Origin: Herbaspirillum sp. Sphag64
Lineage (GTDB): Bacteria > Pseudomonadota > Gammaproteobacteria > Burkholderiales > Burkholderiaceae_D
NCBI RefSeq assembly: GCF_014192645.1
Contig: NZ_JACHYE010000005.1
Location: 1 to 64,000 of the forward strand
DNA: 64,000 nucleotides
Reading direction: 5' to 3'
The translations under genes and the position numbers were made by a program. This document shows, in pieces, positions 46,161 to 55,263 of this stretch. Each line of letters begins with the position of its first letter. The first letter of the stretch is position 1. The notes under the pieces were generated by a model. It did not search any database, had not been told where the DNA came from, and saw only the letters and a list, made by a program, of their open reading frames with translations.

Positions 46161-46233
46161 GCTACCTCTCCCGACTTCTCATCAAGTAGAGAGCGCGGAA
46201 GAGGTAGCGCCAGAATGCGCAGATCCTGTTGGA

Positions 46234-49200
46234 TCAGTAATGCCGCAAGTCTAACGTAAATGGAAACTCGATTGATGCTCTGGCAGGGCTAATATCGAAT
46301 TTTCCTGGTGTGTGGTTGAATCTGAAATAACGCGCCAGACGACGGCTTTCAGCTTCGAAGGCATTCACAGGGAAGCTGTCGTAGTTACGGCCGCCGGGAT
46401 GCACCACGTGATACTGGCATCCGCCCAGACTGCGACCATTCCACGTATCCACCAGATCGAAGGTCAGTGGCGAGTCAATCCCGATGGTCGGATGCAATGC
46501 CGAAGGCGGCTGCCAGGCGCGATAACGCACTCCGGTGACGAATTCCCCCACCACACCGGTCGCCTGCAACGGTACCGCGACACCGTTGCAAGTGAGTACG
46601 TAACGGTCAGATGCCATTCCACTGAGCTTGACCTGCAACCGCTCCAGCGAAGAATCAACGTAACGTGCCGTGCCGCCAGAACTGCCCTCCTCGCCCAATA
46701 CATGCCAGGGTTCAAGTGCGGTACGCAGTTCCAGTTCCATACCCTTGACATCAAAGTCGCCAATCTTGGGGAAACGGAATTCGAAATGCGGCGCAAACCA
46801 GTTGGCCTGTATCGCAACACCGGCCTCTTGCATATCGTCAATGACATCTTCGAAGTCTTGCCAGATGAAATGCGGCAACAAGAAGCGATCATGCAGCTCC
46901 GTACCCCAGCGCACCAGTCGCCGAGGTTGATACGGCGTCTTCCAGAATCGCGCCACCAATGCCCGCAGCAGCAATTGCTGGGTCAGGCTCATCCGGGCAT
47001 GCGGTGGCATTTCAAAAGCACGTAGCTCCAGCAACCCCAGACGGCCTGTGGCGCTGTCTGGGGAATACAGTTTGTCGATACAAAACTCGGCCCGGTGCGT
47101 GTTCCCCGTCACATCGATGAGCAGATTGCGCAACAGCCGATCCACCAGCCAGGGCGCGCAACCACCATGTTCCAGTTGTTTTTCCATCTCGGCAAAGGCC
47201 AGTTCGATCTCGACCGTGGAGTCATTGCGCGCCTCGTCAATCCGCGGCGCCTGCGATGTCGGTCCGATGAACATACCCGAGAACAGATAGGACAGAGATG
47301 GATGGTTGTGCCAGTAGCTGATCAGGCTGCGCAGCAAATCCGGACGCCGCAAGAAGGGGGAATCCATCGTGGTGGCACCACCGAGCACAAGATGATTACC
47401 GCCACCGGTGCCAGAATGATGACCGTCGAGCATGAATTTTTCCGTGGTCAAACGGGATTCTCTGGCTGCCTCATACAGATGGGTGGTTTGCTCCACCAGC
47501 TCTTTCCAGCTACCGGCTGGCTGGATATTGACTTCAATGACGCCTGGATCGGGTGTCACGCTGAACTTGCGCAGGCGGGGATCTGATGGCGGCTCGTAAC
47601 CTTCCATGATGACCGGCTGCTTCAGCGCTTCGGCGGTCGCCTCGATCGCTGCGACCAGTTCCAGATAGTCTTCCAGCTTCGCCAACGGGGGCATGAACAG
47701 ATACAGCACACCCTTGCGGACTTCGGCACATAGTGCGGTACGAGTGATGTCGGCAGCCGATTCGAACGGTGCGGGGACCTGACCAGCCGCTCTACCAGCT
47801 GCACGCCCTGAAACAGCCGTGCTCATAGCGGTAGCCGCGGCGTTAGCACTGGCACGGGCCGGTGCTGTTGTGACGCGGATAAAACGTTCCGTGACCTGAT
47901 GTCGAATCGCTGCAGCAGTCGGCAACGCTGCAAATTGCTGGGTTGGATCTTCCGGATAAACGATAGGATGATCGGTCGCTTTCGCCCAGGGCAAAGAATC
48001 CAGCGGCAGGCGATAACCCAGCGGTGAGTCGCCGGGATAGAGGTAGCAGCGCTCGCTGCGCAGGAACCATTGCCCACTTTGCCAGCCGCGTCCATCGGGC
48101 CGGCGTGCAATCGGCAATACATGACCCGCGACCTTGTCGAGGCCCTGCGTAAATACCCGCATCAAACGTTCGCGCTCCTGCTTGTCGTCCAGCCGGGCGT
48201 CGAAAGGATCAACATTGCCCGGCAATCTGCGCTCGCGCCAGAGGTAGTAAAAGACATCCTCAAAAGCCGGGAAAACGTATTTGTCGTCTAGCGCCAGCAA
48301 GCCCGCAACTCCCTTGAGAAAGCGCTGAGCGATGGCATCATCCTTGACATTGGCACGGGTCTCGTCGCCGATCAATGCGCGGTTATGCCAGATTGGCTGA
48401 CCATCGCGACGCCAGTAGCAATTAAGCGCCCAGCGCGGCAGCTGCTCTCCGGGGTACCATTTTCCCTGCCCAAAGTGCGGCAAGCCGTGTTCTGCATACT
48501 TGTCACGCATGCGGTGATACAGATCGGCTGCCAGGGGCTTTTTGGTCGGCCCCATGGCAGCGGTATTCCACTCTGGTTCATCGGGATGATCGAGCGCCAC
48601 GAAGGTAGGCTCGCCACCCATGGTCAGACGCACATCGTTTGCCGACAGGTCGCCATCGATCAGATGTCCCAGCGCTTCAATCTGCTGCCACTGTGCTTCG
48701 GTATACGGCTTGGTCACGCGTGGCGCTTCCCATAGCCGGAGGACACTCATCTCGTGCTCAAACTCAACTTCGCAGGGATCCACCAAGCCACTGACAGGTG
48801 CTGCTGAGGACGGTTCAGGTGTGCAGGACAGCGGGATATGCCCTTCTCCGGCAAACAAGCCCGAGGTCGGGTCCAGTCCGACCCAGCCAGCGCCCGGCAA
48901 ATAGACTTCGCACCAGGCATGTAGGTCGGTGAAATCGGCTTCCGGTCCCGACGGGCCATCCAGCGACTTCTGATCGGCCGTCAACTGAATCAGATAACCC
49001 GATACAAAGCGTGCGGCCAGACCAAGATGGCGCAACAGTTGCACCAACAGCCAGGAAGAGTCACGGCAGGATCCAGATCCCAGTTTGAGTGTCTGCTCCG
49101 GTGTTTGCACACCGGGTTCCATGCGGATCGTGTAGGCAATCGCATCCGCCAGCTTCTGGTTCAGTGCCACCAGAAAATTGGCCGTCGTCGCCTTTTCGCG

Positions 49201-49605
49201 CGAAATACCGTCCAGAAATTTTTGGAACAACGGCGTCAGCGGCAAGGTCTTGCGGTACGGTGCCAGCTCGTTCAGCAGCTCCTTGGCGTAATCGAAGGGA
49301 ACCTGCTCTGCATAAGGCTCCAGAAAAAAATCAAAGGGATTGATGACCGACATCTCGGCCACCAGATCGACCTCAATCCGAAATTGACTGGTTTTTTCCG
49401 GAAATACTAAACGTGCCAGATAGTTGGACTGGGGATCTTGCTGCCAGTTGATGAAATGCGGCTCTGGCAGGATACGCAACGAGTAACTCAGGATGCGTGT
49501 ACGGCAATGTGGTGCGGGACGCAGGCGAACGATTTGCGGCCCCAGATTGATTGCACGGTCATAGTGGTAAGACGTGACATGATTCAGCGCCACATGAATT
49601 GACAT
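46234..49605 (-). CDS. Large transglutaminase-like protein with DUF2126
   Basis: An 1123-aa protein. The N-terminal 290 residues are a transglutaminase-like peptidase with Cys180 (LGSGSCRDSSWLLVQLL), His229 (DLHAWCEVYLP) and Asp245 (VGLDPTSGL). The remainder is the long DUF2126 region (about 300-1120), containing LTMGGEPTFVA near 328 and a low-complexity Ala-rich stretch near 590. DUF2126 is held to relate to amidoligase or glutamine-synthetase-like folds, so the protein may combine ligase and hydrolase functions. It is the first gene of the minus-strand set, 73 nt before the fused ATP-grasp gene. Confidence 0.9.
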   Translation of the reverse strand: MSIHVALNHVTSYHYDRAINLGPQIVRLRPAPHCRTRILSYSLRILPEPHFINWQQDPQSNYLARLVFPEKTSQFRIEVDLVAEMSVINPFDFFLEPYAEQVPFDYAKELLNELAPYRKTLPLTPLFQKFLDGISREKATTANFLVALNQKLADAIAYTIRMEPGVQTPEQTLKLGSGSCRDSSWLLVQLLRHLGLAARFVSGYLIQLTADQKSLDGPSGPEADFTDLHAWCEVYLPGAGWVGLDPTSGLFAGEGHIPLSCTPEPSSAAPVSGLVDPCEVEFEHEMSVLRLWEAPRVTKPYTEAQWQQIEALGHLIDGDLSANDVRLTMGGEPTFVALDHPDEPEWNTAAMGPTKKPLAADLYHRMRDKYAEHGLPHFGQGKWYPGEQLPRWALNCYWRRDGQPIWHNRALIGDETRANVKDDAIAQRFLKGVAGLLALDDKYVFPAFEDVFYYLWRERRLPGNVDPFDARLDDKQERERLMRVFTQGLDKVAGHVLPIARRPDGRGWQSGQWFLRSERCYLYPGDSPLGYRLPLDSLPWAKATDHPIVYPEDPTQQFAALPTAAAIRHQVTERFIRVTTAPARASANAAATAMSTAVSGRAAGRAAGQVPAPFESAADITRTALCAEVRKGVLYLFMPPLAKLEDYLELVAAIEATAEALKQPVIMEGYEPPSDPRLRKFSVTPDPGVIEVNIQPAGSWKELVEQTTHLYEAARESRLTTEKFMLDGHHSGTGGGNHLVLGGATTMDSPFLRRPDLLRSLISYWHNHPSLSYLFSGMFIGPTSQAPRIDEARNDSTVEIELAFAEMEKQLEHGGCAPWLVDRLLRNLLIDVTGNTHRAEFCIDKLYSPDSATGRLGLLELRAFEMPPHARMSLTQQLLLRALVARFWKTPYQPRRLVRWGTELHDRFLLPHFIWQDFEDVIDDMQEAGVAIQANWFAPHFEFRFPKIGDFDVKGMELELRTALEPWHVLGEEGSSGGTARYVDSSLERLQVKLSGMASDRYVLTCNGVAVPLQATGVVGEFVTGVRYRAWQPPSALHPTIGIDSPLTFDLVDTWNGRSLGGCQYHVVHPGGRNYDSFPVNAFEAESRRLARYFRFNHTPGKFDISPARASIEFPFTLDLRHY

Positions 49606-49714
49606 GAGTATCCTTTACAACAAAGCAAGTTTGAATGGATGGATCAGCAGCACTGCATAACGGATATCAACGGACATGCACCGAAATAAACGGAAATCAC
49701 CAGCATCGCGCTGG

Positions 49715-50959
49715 TCATCCCTGGTGCATATTAATGAAATCCCGCAGGCGTGGATAGATTTCCCTGTCCCAGCGACGTCCATTGAAGACACCATAGTGCC
49801 CCACTGATGTCTGCACATGGTGCAGACGCATGTAAGGGCGGATGCTACTGCACATTTCCTGTGCAGCGACGGTCTGCCCGACGGCACAGATATCGTCTTT
49901 TTCGCCCTCAACGGTGAACAGGGCGGTACGTTTGATGGCTTTCAGGTTGACCGGCTGGCCCCGATATTGCAACAGCCCTAGTGGCAGGGCATGTTCCTGG
50001 AAGACAACACGTACGGTCTCCAGATAGAACTCCGCAGGTAGATCTGACATGGCGAAATACTCTTCATAAAACACTTTGATGGCCTCGGCTTGCTCATCTT
50101 CGCCATTGGCAAGATGATGAAAAAGATTACGGAACGCATCCACATGCCGGTTCAGATTCATGTTCATGAACGCTGTCAGTTGCAGAAAGCCTGGGTAGAC
50201 ACGACGGCCGCCACCAGCGTGCCTTGCCGGTACGGTGCTCACCAGATTTTCCTCGAACCATTCGATCGGCTTGCTCTTGGCCAGCGCATTGACAGTGGTA
50301 GGATTGACACGGGTATCAAGTGGTCCGGCCATCAGCGTCATGCTGCGCGGTTGTGCCGGATCACCGGCCTCAGCCATGACCGCAACTGCCGTGATGGCGG
50401 CCACCGTTGGCTGACAGACCGCCACCACATGTGCGCCGGGCCCCATGGTCTGCAGGAAGCGAATCAGATGCGCCACATACTCATCCAGACCAAAGCGTCC
50501 ATGCTCGACCCCGACATCACGCGCGTTATGCCAATCGGTGACGTAGACATCGTGATCGCGCAGCAGAGTTTTAACGGTGCCACGTAACAAGGTGGCGAAA
50601 TGCCCTGACATGGGTGCCACTAGCAAGACCCGTGGCTGAGGTTCCGCAGCATCCTTGCAAAAGCGCAACAAGCTGCAGAATGGCGTCTTGTCCACCACCT
50701 CTTCGCGCACCGCAATGGTGCGCGGCGGCTGTCCCAGCTCCACACTGTCGATGCCAAAGGGCGGCCGCAAGTGTGTGAGCTGGGTTCGGGCAAATACTTC
50801 ATAGCCAGCTGCCAGCCTGCGCAGAGCATGACTGCCGGGCAGGTCGGGCCAGCTGTATTGTAAAAGTTGTCCCAGAATCGGCGCAGCAAACCGGGCTGCG
50901 GCGCGCAATGGGTCCGTAACATCAGCGTAATACTGATATGCCTGGTACTTATTTGTCAT
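49715..50959 (-). CDS. phaZ: Intracellular polyhydroxyalkanoate depolymerase
   Basis: About 414 aa. The alpha/beta-hydrolase nucleophile is a cysteine, Cys182 in VAVCQPTVAA, as in the intracellular PhaZ of Ralstonia; the VLLVAPMSGHFATLLRGTVKTLL segment, the HNARDVGVEHG stretch and the C-terminal His in VGHYGVFNGRRW complete the picture. It would degrade stored PHB. The start is between 50959 (MTNKYQAY) and 50971; the AAAGGGA site is either rather far or too near. It lies between the two ATP-grasp modules, apparently unrelated to them. Confidence 0.9.
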   Translation of the reverse strand: MTNKYQAYQYYADVTDPLRAAARFAAPILGQLLQYSWPDLPGSHALRRLAAGYEVFARTQLTHLRPPFGIDSVELGQPPRTIAVREEVVDKTPFCSLLRFCKDAAEPQPRVLLVAPMSGHFATLLRGTVKTLLRDHDVYVTDWHNARDVGVEHGRFGLDEYVAHLIRFLQTMGPGAHVVAVCQPTVAAITAVAVMAEAGDPAQPRSMTLMAGPLDTRVNPTTVNALAKSKPIEWFEENLVSTVPARHAGGGRRVYPGFLQLTAFMNMNLNRHVDAFRNLFHHLANGEDEQAEAIKVFYEEYFAMSDLPAEFYLETVRVVFQEHALPLGLLQYRGQPVNLKAIKRTALFTVEGEKDDICAVGQTVAAQEMCSSIRPYMRLHHVQTSVGHYGVFNGRRWDREIYPRLRDFINMHQG

Positions 50960-51154
50960 AGGACAGCCCATTCCCTTTGTTCTTGCCAGTCGCTACCGCG
51001 ATGCAATATGCATGCCATTGCATCCGCGCGAGAATCCGGCACCTGACGACCATGCGTTTCCATACTTAACAGCAACAGCGTCGCTGGCACGTCCTTTGCA
51101 AGAAGGGATGTCATGCTCTAGATGCGTCCGAATAACCATACCCAAAGGACCGAG

Positions 51155-51808
51155 ATGCCGAAGACGACGTTACGCATTACCAGCAAGAACTATTCATCCT
51201 GGTCACTTCGTGGCTGGCTGATGGTTAAGTTCGCCGACTTGCCGTTCGAGGAAGAAATTGTCTCCCCCGACGACCCTGATGCACGCGCAGAAATTCTGCT
51301 GCTTTCTTCCTCGATTCTGGTGCCTAGCCTGCGCCATGGAAAAACCCTGGTCTGGGATACCCTGGCCATCGGCGAATACCTCAATGAAGTACGTTCGGCA
51401 GCCAAGCTGCTTCCAGCGGATCAGGTAGCGCGTGCGCACTGTCGCGCCATCTGCGGCGAGATGCACTCGGGCTTCAGTGCGCTGCGCTCGGCGCTGCCGA
51501 TGAATCTGAAAGCCCACTTCCCCGGCTTCAAGGTGTGGTCGCGAGCACAAGCCGACATCGCCCGCATCACCACCATCTGGAAAGAATGCCTCGCCACTTA
51601 CGGCGGTCCGTTTCTGTTTGGCGAGCGTACTCTAGCGGATGCGATGTATGCACCGGTGGTCACTCGCTTTGTCACCTATGACGTCTCGCTGGAACCGATT
51701 TGTGCCGCTTATAGCAAGCGCATCATGGCATTGCCTGAAATGCAGGAATGGATTGCATCGGCAAAACTGGAACCGGAAGACATCGACGAACTCGATGTTG
51801 AGTTCTGA
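51155..51808 (+). CDS. Glutathione S-transferase family protein
   Basis: A 217-aa two-domain GST. The N-terminal thioredoxin fold has the SKNYSSWSLRGWLMVKFADLPFEE segment with the likely catalytic Ser near residue 10-14, and ILVPSLRHGKTLVWDTLAIGEYL for glutathione binding (Pro and the Asp/Thr pair). The C-terminal helical domain has FLFGERTLADAMYAPVVTRF. AAGGA lies 6 nt before ATG 51155. Its substrate is unknown. Confidence 0.9.
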   Translation: MPKTTLRITSKNYSSWSLRGWLMVKFADLPFEEEIVSPDDPDARAEILLLSSSILVPSLRHGKTLVWDTLAIGEYLNEVRSAAKLLPADQVARAHCRAICGEMHSGFSALRSALPMNLKAHFPGFKVWSRAQADIARITTIWKECLATYGGPFLFGERTLADAMYAPVVTRFVTYDVSLEPICAAYSKRIMALPEMQEWIASAKLEPEDIDELDVEF

Positions 51809-51945
51809 CGGCGCAACTCGATACGTAACTAGAGACGAAAAACAGGAGACAAACCCGCGTTGAAATTGCACATCGGCCTGATGACACTACGCCACCGGGC
51901 CTCACCGAAATTGCCTGCGGCATGCCGCAAGAAAGGATGAAAGTG

Positions 51946-52386
51946 ATGTCTACTCCAGCTGCTACAACGTCGACTTCCCTGAATCAGTTTTCACATATCC
52001 ATCCAGAGGACACGCCTTTTGCATCAGGTGGTTTACGTGATTTTTTCCTTTATCGCGACCTTGGCATCGCCACGGCCACCGGTGGTCAGGTCATCGCCCA
52101 GCTGGTCAAGGCCAACCAGCCGCCTGAAGTGGGAACTGGCTGGCACCGGCACGAAGCCAACTTCCATATCGTGATCATGCTCAAGGGTTGGGCACGGTTT
52201 ATGTACGAAGACAAAGAGACCTTGGTCAAGGCCGGTGACTGCGTACACCAGCGCCCGGGCATCGTGCATTTCCTGTTCGACTACTCGCCCGATATGGAAT
52301 ATCTGGAAATCGTAAGCCCCGCCGATTTCAGCACCGTCGACATGCCCGCACCCTGTGCAGTACCGTCGCCAACGCCTTGGGGCTAG
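51946..52386 (+). CDS. Cupin-domain protein
   Basis: A 146-aa protein with one cupin barrel. Metal ligands are suggested by GWHRHEANFHIVIML (His-x-His, Glu, His) and the second motif GDCVHQRPGIVHFLFDY. Such cupins bind a metal and may act as small-molecule binding or sugar/phosphonate-modifying proteins; no function can be given. AAAGG lies about 9 nt before ATG 51946; ATG 51937 is closer to the site but gives no normal spacing. Confidence 0.82.
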   Translation: MSTPAATTSTSLNQFSHIHPEDTPFASGGLRDFFLYRDLGIATATGGQVIAQLVKANQPPEVGTGWHRHEANFHIVIMLKGWARFMYEDKETLVKAGDCVHQRPGIVHFLFDYSPDMEYLEIVSPADFSTVDMPAPCAVPSPTPWG

Positions 52387-52698
52387 CACCAAAGTACAGG
52401 TCAACCAACAGAAAGGAGTTTATCGTTTGCCATCTTCGTCGGCACTGAAAGCCCGTGTCGACAGGCATTTTCAAGCAACCGCTTGCATCGTCCACCAGGT
52501 ATGGGCCACTGATTGGTTGACACGCATTTTTCGCTGTTCAAAAGCAGAAATGGCGTGATAGTCTTTCATGACGTTCACCAGTAATGAGGATGATCCGGCA
52601 AACGATACCAATTAAAAAACCGATACGATCCGCGCCCTCCGGCAATCGCAGTAACAGAAAATCTCCTCCGTAGTTGTACTCGAAATCGAAGCAAATTT
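52387..52698 (+). other. Gap upstream of the second ATP-grasp gene
   Basis: A 312-bp stretch. It includes AAAGGAG (52412-52418) followed by a TTG-started frame of 43 codons (52427-52558), which could be a small protein or a decayed gene; the evidence is too weak for a call. TTGACA occurs at 52517-52522 but no matching -10 is seen. Confidence 0.4.
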
Positions 52699-54114
52699 AT
52701 GGCCAAATTTTTTGACGAGATGTATTCCGGCGACGGTGTTGCCGTGCGCAAACACTACGATGAATTCGCAGCCTGGCAGTCGGCACAATCCGCGGAAACA
52801 ATCGCTCGCAAGCGAGCGGAATCCGATCTGATCTTTCGTCGCGTCGGCATTACCTTTGCCGTCTACGGTAACGACGCCGGTACCGAGCGGCTGATTCCCT
52901 TTGACATCATCCCGCGTATCATCCACGCCGCTGAATGGACCAGACTGGAAGCTGGACTGGTGCAGCGTGTCAAAGCGCTGAATATGTTCATTCACGATAT
53001 TTATCACGGACAGAATATCGTCAAGGCCGGTGTGATTCCAGCCGAACAGATATTCAACAATGCCCAGTACCGACGTGAGATGCAGGACGTCAATGTAGCC
53101 TCCGACATCTATGCCCACATCGCTGGTGTCGATATCGTGCGCGCAGGTGAAGGTGAGTTCTACGTCCTGGAAGATAATTTGCGGGTACCGTCCGGCGTGT
53201 CTTACATGCTGGAAAATCGCAAGATGATGATGCGCTTGTTCCCGGAACTGTTCACCCGCAACAAGATCGCACCGGTTGATCATTATCCGGACATGCTGCT
53301 CGACAACCTGCGTTCGGTGGCACCAGCCGGTGTGGTCGATCCGACGGTCGTAGTGATGACTCCTGGCATGTATAACTCGGCCTACTTTGAACATGCGTTC
53401 CTGGCTCAGCAGATGGGTGTGGAACTGGTCGAAGGTCAGGACTTGTTTGTGGATGACGATACGGTCTACATGCGCACCACGCGTGGTCCAAAACGGGTCG
53501 ATGTGATCTATCGCCGGATTGATGACGACTACCTCGATCCGCTCGCATTCCGCGCTGATTCCTCACTGGGCGTGCCAGGCTTGCTGTCGGCCTACCGTGC
53601 CGGCAAGGTCACGCTGGCCAATGCGATTGGTACCGGGGTGGCCGATGACAAGTCGATCTATCCGTATGTCCCCGACATGATCAAGTTCTACCTGACGGAA
53701 GAACCGATCCTCAACAATGTTCCTACCTATCAGTGCCGCAAGAAGGAAGACCTGTCCTACACACTGGCTAACCTGGACAAACTGGTGGTCAAGGAAGTCC
53801 ATGGCGCAGGTGGCTATGGCATGCTGGTAGGCCCGGCCTCCAGCAAACAGGAAATCGAGGATTTCAGGCAGCGCGTGATCGCCAAACCGGATGGTTATAT
53901 TGCCCAGCCCACGTTGGCGCTGTCGGTATGTCCGACCTATGTTGAGTCAGGCATTGCGCCACGCCATCTGGATCTGCGTCCGTTTGTGCTGTCCGGTAAA
54001 ACGGTCTCGATGGTCAAGGGCGGTTTGACGCGCGTGGCCCTGAAAGAGGGCTCGCTGGTGGTGAACTCGTCGCAAGGCGGTGGCACCAAGGACACCTGGA
54101 TTCTGGAGAAATAA
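52699..54114 (+). CDS. Circularly permuted type 2 ATP-grasp protein
   Basis: A 471-aa stand-alone ATP-grasp of the DUF404/DUF407 type. The conserved EDNLRVPSGVSYMLENR (158-174) and RRIDDDYLDPLAFRADSSLGVPGL (272-295) are present, and the C-terminal KGGLTRVA and GGGTKDTWIL close the domain. The fused paralogue at 43.6-46.2 kb has SDRTQGPSG where this one has EDNLRVPSG, so the nucleotide or metal site differs between the two types. The next gene (alpha-E) starts after a 2-nt gap. It was predicted in comparative studies to activate a carboxylate for peptide ligation. Confidence 0.92.
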   Translation: MAKFFDEMYSGDGVAVRKHYDEFAAWQSAQSAETIARKRAESDLIFRRVGITFAVYGNDAGTERLIPFDIIPRIIHAAEWTRLEAGLVQRVKALNMFIHDIYHGQNIVKAGVIPAEQIFNNAQYRREMQDVNVASDIYAHIAGVDIVRAGEGEFYVLEDNLRVPSGVSYMLENRKMMMRLFPELFTRNKIAPVDHYPDMLLDNLRSVAPAGVVDPTVVVMTPGMYNSAYFEHAFLAQQMGVELVEGQDLFVDDDTVYMRTTRGPKRVDVIYRRIDDDYLDPLAFRADSSLGVPGLLSAYRAGKVTLANAIGTGVADDKSIYPYVPDMIKFYLTEEPILNNVPTYQCRKKEDLSYTLANLDKLVVKEVHGAGGYGMLVGPASSKQEIEDFRQRVIAKPDGYIAQPTLALSVCPTYVESGIAPRHLDLRPFVLSGKTVSMVKGGLTRVALKEGSLVVNSSQGGGTKDTWILEK

Positions 54115-54116
54115 TC

Positions 54117-55121
54117 ATGTTGAGCCGTACCGCTGACCACCTGTTCTGGATGTCGCGCTATACCGAGCGCGCCGAAAATACTGCACGTATGCTCGACGTG
54201 CATGTACAGACGGCCCTGCTGCCGCAATCCACCGATGATGCCGAGCAAGGCTGGCGTGCCGTGCTGGGGATTTCTGAATTACTGTATGGCTATAACCAGA
54301 AGTACACCTCCCTGACGCAAAAGGATGTAATTGACTTCATGGTGCGCGATCCCGGCAACCCTTCGTCGATTGCCTCCTGCCTGAAGCAGGCCCGCGAAAA
54401 CGCACGCGCCGTGCGTGGCGCACTGACCACCGAAGCCTGGGAAATCCAGAACGCGACCTGGATCAAGATGCAGGGTTATCTGAAAACAGATGCATTGGAA
54501 CAGAATCCCAGCGAATTTTTCGAATGGGTCAAACATCGCTCTCATCTGGCGCGTGGCGTGACCATCGGCACCATGTTGAAGGATGAAGCATTTCACTTCA
54601 TCCGGCTGGGGACCTTCCTCGAACGGGCCGATAACACGGCACGTATTCTCGATGTCAAATACCACGGCGCCAAGGAAACCCAAGGCAAGCAAAATCAGCA
54701 GAGCCAGCAACAGGGAAAGGCTGCATCCAACGATGCCGCAGGTCAGGGTGACCCGCAGCTTGATTTCTATTACTGGGCGGCGATCCTGCGCTCCGTCTCT
54801 GGCTTTGAAATCTATCGCAAGGTGTATCGGGACGTGATCACCCCGGAACGGGTGGCCGAATTGTTGATCCTGCGCGGTGATATGCCTCGCTCCCTGCTCG
54901 CGTGTGTCGAGGAGGTGCTCAGCAACCTGCGCCACATCCACAATGATGTCTCTGCCGACACCGAACGTTTTGCGGGCAAGCTGCATGCAGATCTGAATTT
55001 CAGCCGCATTGAAGAAATTCTCGACGCCGGACTGCATGATTATCTCACCGTGTTTCTGGAGCGCATCTTTGAACTAGGCAACCGGATCAGTCGTGACTTT
55101 CTTGTGCCTTTGGCAGCTTAA
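54117..55121 (+). CDS. Alpha-E domain (DUF403) protein
   Basis: A 334-aa all-helical protein beginning MLSRTADHLFWMSRYTERAEN, the alpha-E signature, with conserved FHFIRLGTFLERADNTARILD in the middle and SLLACVEEVLSNLRHI near the end. A Gln-rich low-complexity insert (about residues 185-210, KQNQQSQQQGKAASND) separates two halves. GGAGAA gives good translation coupling to the ATP-grasp gene. Alpha-E proteins always accompany these ATP-grasp proteins; their own activity is unknown. Confidence 0.92.
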   Translation: MLSRTADHLFWMSRYTERAENTARMLDVHVQTALLPQSTDDAEQGWRAVLGISELLYGYNQKYTSLTQKDVIDFMVRDPGNPSSIASCLKQARENARAVRGALTTEAWEIQNATWIKMQGYLKTDALEQNPSEFFEWVKHRSHLARGVTIGTMLKDEAFHFIRLGTFLERADNTARILDVKYHGAKETQGKQNQQSQQQGKAASNDAAGQGDPQLDFYYWAAILRSVSGFEIYRKVYRDVITPERVAELLILRGDMPRSLLACVEEVLSNLRHIHNDVSADTERFAGKLHADLNFSRIEEILDAGLHDYLTVFLERIFELGNRISRDFLVPLAA

Positions 55122-55132
55122 AATGACAACAT

Positions 55133-55247
55133 TTCCAGGGATTATCGTGAAAATACCTGGAATTTATCGATAATGTCTCGGCTCTGCGACAGTTAACCCT
55201 GTCGGCCTCGGCGGTCGACAGGGCTTACGGTAAAATTCTGCTTTTAC
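55133..55247 (+). promoter_or_regulatory. Densely structured leader before the Anbu gene
   Basis: Four perfect inverted repeats lie in 115 nt. TTCCAGG (55133-55139) pairs with 55156-55162; ATTATCG (55141-55147) pairs with CGATAAT (55168-55174), interleaved with the first as in an H-type pseudoknot. CCCTGTCG (55197-55204) pairs with 55216-55223. GTAAAA (55230-55235) pairs with 55242-55247. No T run follows. Function unknown; it may control Anbu expression or be a processing site. Confidence 0.5.
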
Positions 55248-55263
55248 GTTTTCGGCTCACATC

